NCBI GenBank assembly: GCA_018883485.1
Contig: VEQB01000014.1
Location: forward strand, 1 to 16,023
DNA: 16,023 nt
Source of the DNA: Bacteroidota bacterium
GTDB taxonomy: Bacteria; Bacteroidota; Bacteroidia; UKL13-3
Direction: 5' to 3'
Shown: one piece after another, positions 14,755 to 16,023 of the stretch
Position numbering within the stretch: the first letter of the stretch is position 1
Layout: every line of letters starts with the position of its first letter
The notes under the pieces: model-generated
Seen by the model: only the letters and a program-made list of their open reading frames with translations
Databases searched by the model: none
Told to the model about the DNA's origin: nothing
Program-made: the position numbers and the translations under genes

Positions 14755-15345
14755 ATGCAAGAATTTAGACTTTGGCTTAAATTAGGAGTACAACATATTT
14801 CAGATGTAAATGGTTACGACCATATGCTTTTTCTATTGGTATTGTGCGCGCCTTATGGGTTCAAACAGTTAAAAGCACTTATTTGGCTTATTACAGGTTT
14901 TACCATTGGGCATAGTTTGGCACTTGCTTTTAGTGTATTAGGTATTGTAAAACTACCAAGCAATTGGGTAGAGTTAGCGATAGCCATAACCATTTTAATT
15001 ACTGCCTTAATGGCCATCATTCAACAACGAAAAATTAGCGAAAGGCCTTTATTGCCAAGCGTATTATTGGTAGTTATTTTTGGGTTAATTCACGGACTCG
15101 GTTTCTCTACTTTACTTAAAGGACTATTAACTGAAGGGCAAGGAACTGCCATGCCATTGTTAGCCTTTAACCTTGGTTTGGAACTAGGCCAGTTGTTGAT
15201 AGTAGCAGTTATTTTAGCCCTTATGTGGCTTTTTGAACGCTATTTTCATTTTACCCAGCAACTACAATTGAGATTTTATGGTATTTTAGCAGCCTTAATT
15301 TCTCTGGCTATGGCTTGGGATAGATTAAGTTTATTAATGAAATAA
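14755..15345 (+). CDS. HupE/UreJ-like integral membrane protein
   Basis: 196 residues from ATG 14755; a TTG at 14752 adds one residue only. About six membrane segments are visible. Conserved polar positions in or beside them are H14 with GYDHMLFLL (20-28), GFTIGHSLAL (48-57) with H53, FGLIHGLGFS (109-118) with H113, and FNLGLELGQ (139-147) with E143. These are typical of the HupE/UreJ_2 family, whose better-known relatives are linked to nickel handling for hydrogenase and urease. No such enzyme is encoded here, so a metal role is possible through the His/Asp/Glu set but not shown. The gene is followed after 1 base by an M1 peptidase gene, a zinc enzyme, and is divergent from the DUF6702 gene. 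Confidence 0.82.
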   Translation: MQEFRLWLKLGVQHISDVNGYDHMLFLLVLCAPYGFKQLKALIWLITGFTIGHSLALAFSVLGIVKLPSNWVELAIAITILITALMAIIQQRKISERPLLPSVLLVVIFGLIHGLGFSTLLKGLLTEGQGTAMPLLAFNLGLELGQLLIVAVILALMWLFERYFHFTQQLQLRFYGILAALISLAMAWDRLSLLMK

Positions 15346-15346
15346 T

Positions 15347-16023
15347 ATGAAGAAAATTGTAGTACTGATACTTTCGCTTTGCGCTTTTTGTTTTTTGAAT
15401 GCACAAAATTTAAAGAATAATCCAAGCTCTAACCATGGAAATAAATTTGAGCAATTGGGAACCATTTTGCCAGATGCAAATTCATATAGGTCGGCTTCTG
15501 GTGCACCCGGACATCAATATTGGCAACAGCAAGCGGACTATAAAATTGATGCTTTTTTAGATGAAGCCAATTTGCGTTTGTATGGTGAAGAGAAGGTTAC
15601 TTATCACAACAATTCTCCAGATGTGCTTACTTATTTATGGTTGCAACTCGACGAAAACCAACATAGGCCAGATGCAGAAAGCAATAATTTTGATGGAAGC
15701 GAGAAGTCTTATCCTTTAACCGTTGGCCAATTAGATGGACTCGAATTTAAAAAGAACTTACAAGGTTACGGCGTAAATATTTTAGAGGTTACCGATACTT
15801 TAGGGAAGCCATTAAAATATACCATTAACCAAACAATGATGCGCATAGAACTAAGAGCGCCTTTAAAATCTAAAGGTAAAGTTAGTTTTAGAGTGAAGTG
15901 GAATTATAAAATTCCAGAGCGCATGAAAATTGGGGGAAGAGGCGGATATGAAAAGTTTGGTTCAGACAGTAATTGTACCTTTACCATTACGCAATGGTAC
16001 CCGCGCATGTGTGTGTATAATGA
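15347..16023 (+). CDS. M1-family metallopeptidase, N-terminal part (cut by window edge)
   Basis: Starts at ATG 15347, 1 base after the HupE-like stop, and stays open to the window end, giving 225 complete codons. A signal peptide is plain (KKIVVLILSLCAFCFLNAQ, residues 2-20). Then come QYWQQQADYKIDAFLDE, YGEEKVTYHNNSPDVLTYLW and WYPRMCVYN at the end; this is the beta-sandwich N-terminal domain of Bacteroidota M1 (gluzincin) aminopeptidases. The catalytic GAMEN-like and HExxH zinc motifs would lie downstream and are not in the window, so activity cannot be confirmed. Tight spacing indicates co-transcription with the HupE-like gene. Confidence 0.8.
   Translation, partial: MKKIVVLILSLCAFCFLNAQNLKNNPSSNHGNKFEQLGTILPDANSYRSASGAPGHQYWQQQADYKIDAFLDEANLRLYGEEKVTYHNNSPDVLTYLWLQLDENQHRPDAESNNFDGSEKSYPLTVGQLDGLEFKKNLQGYGVNILEVTDTLGKPLKYTINQTMMRIELRAPLKSKGKVSFRVKWNYKIPERMKIGGRGGYEKFGSDSNCTFTITQWYPRMCVYN

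Noticed and set aside
1..16023. CRISPR array, tRNA, rRNA, insertion sequence or phage genes
   Set aside because: No spaced direct repeats, cloverleaf-like segments, transposase motifs or phage structural genes were seen; gaps between genes are all shorter than 300 bases.

Overview
The window looks like a piece of a Bacteroidota chromosome. The signs are a type IX secretion (T9SS) C-terminal sorting domain at the left edge, AT-rich genes with almost no Shine-Dalgarno sequences, several exact copies of the Bacteroidota -7 promoter element TAnnTTTG, and several TTG/GTG starts. No rRNA, tRNA, CRISPR array, insertion sequence or phage gene is visible.

Layout, left to right. (1) 2-811: 3' end of a secreted T9SS cargo gene, closed by a strong terminator. 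(2) 901-3169: two plus-strand iron-sulfur genes, a membrane protein with two [4Fe-4S] motifs and a soluble CCG-domain (HdrB/LutA-like) protein, with a terminator-like hairpin between them. (3) 3175-7680: a complete set for the storage polymer cyanophycin: synthetase cphA (minus), cyanophycinase cphB (plus, divergent) and an isoaspartyl peptidase/asparaginase (minus). Together they can make the Asp-Arg polymer, cut it to beta-Asp-Arg dipeptides and split these into amino acids. (4) 7691-8824: a DUF4143 AAA ATPase directly upstream of the peptidase gene. (5) 8922-13075: a minus-strand operon, tetR-paaA-paaB-membrane protein-paaC, encoding the core of phenylacetyl-CoA epoxidase but no paaD or paaE, with an unrecognised multi-TM gene between paaB and paaC. 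Its promoter carries a perfect 14-bp palindrome, probably the TetR operator. (6) 13180-14046: rluF-type 23S rRNA pseudouridine synthase. (7) 14047-14221: intergenic stretch with repeats. (8) 14222-16023: a DUF6702 protein divergent from a HupE/UreJ-like membrane protein, which is followed after 1 bp by the start of an M1-family metallopeptidase gene cut by the window edge.

The best-supported points of interest are the compact cyanophycin locus, the interrupted and incomplete paa operon with its operator/promoter architecture, and the DUF6702/HupE-like/M1 group of unknown purpose. I do not see a clearly new defence or mobile system.
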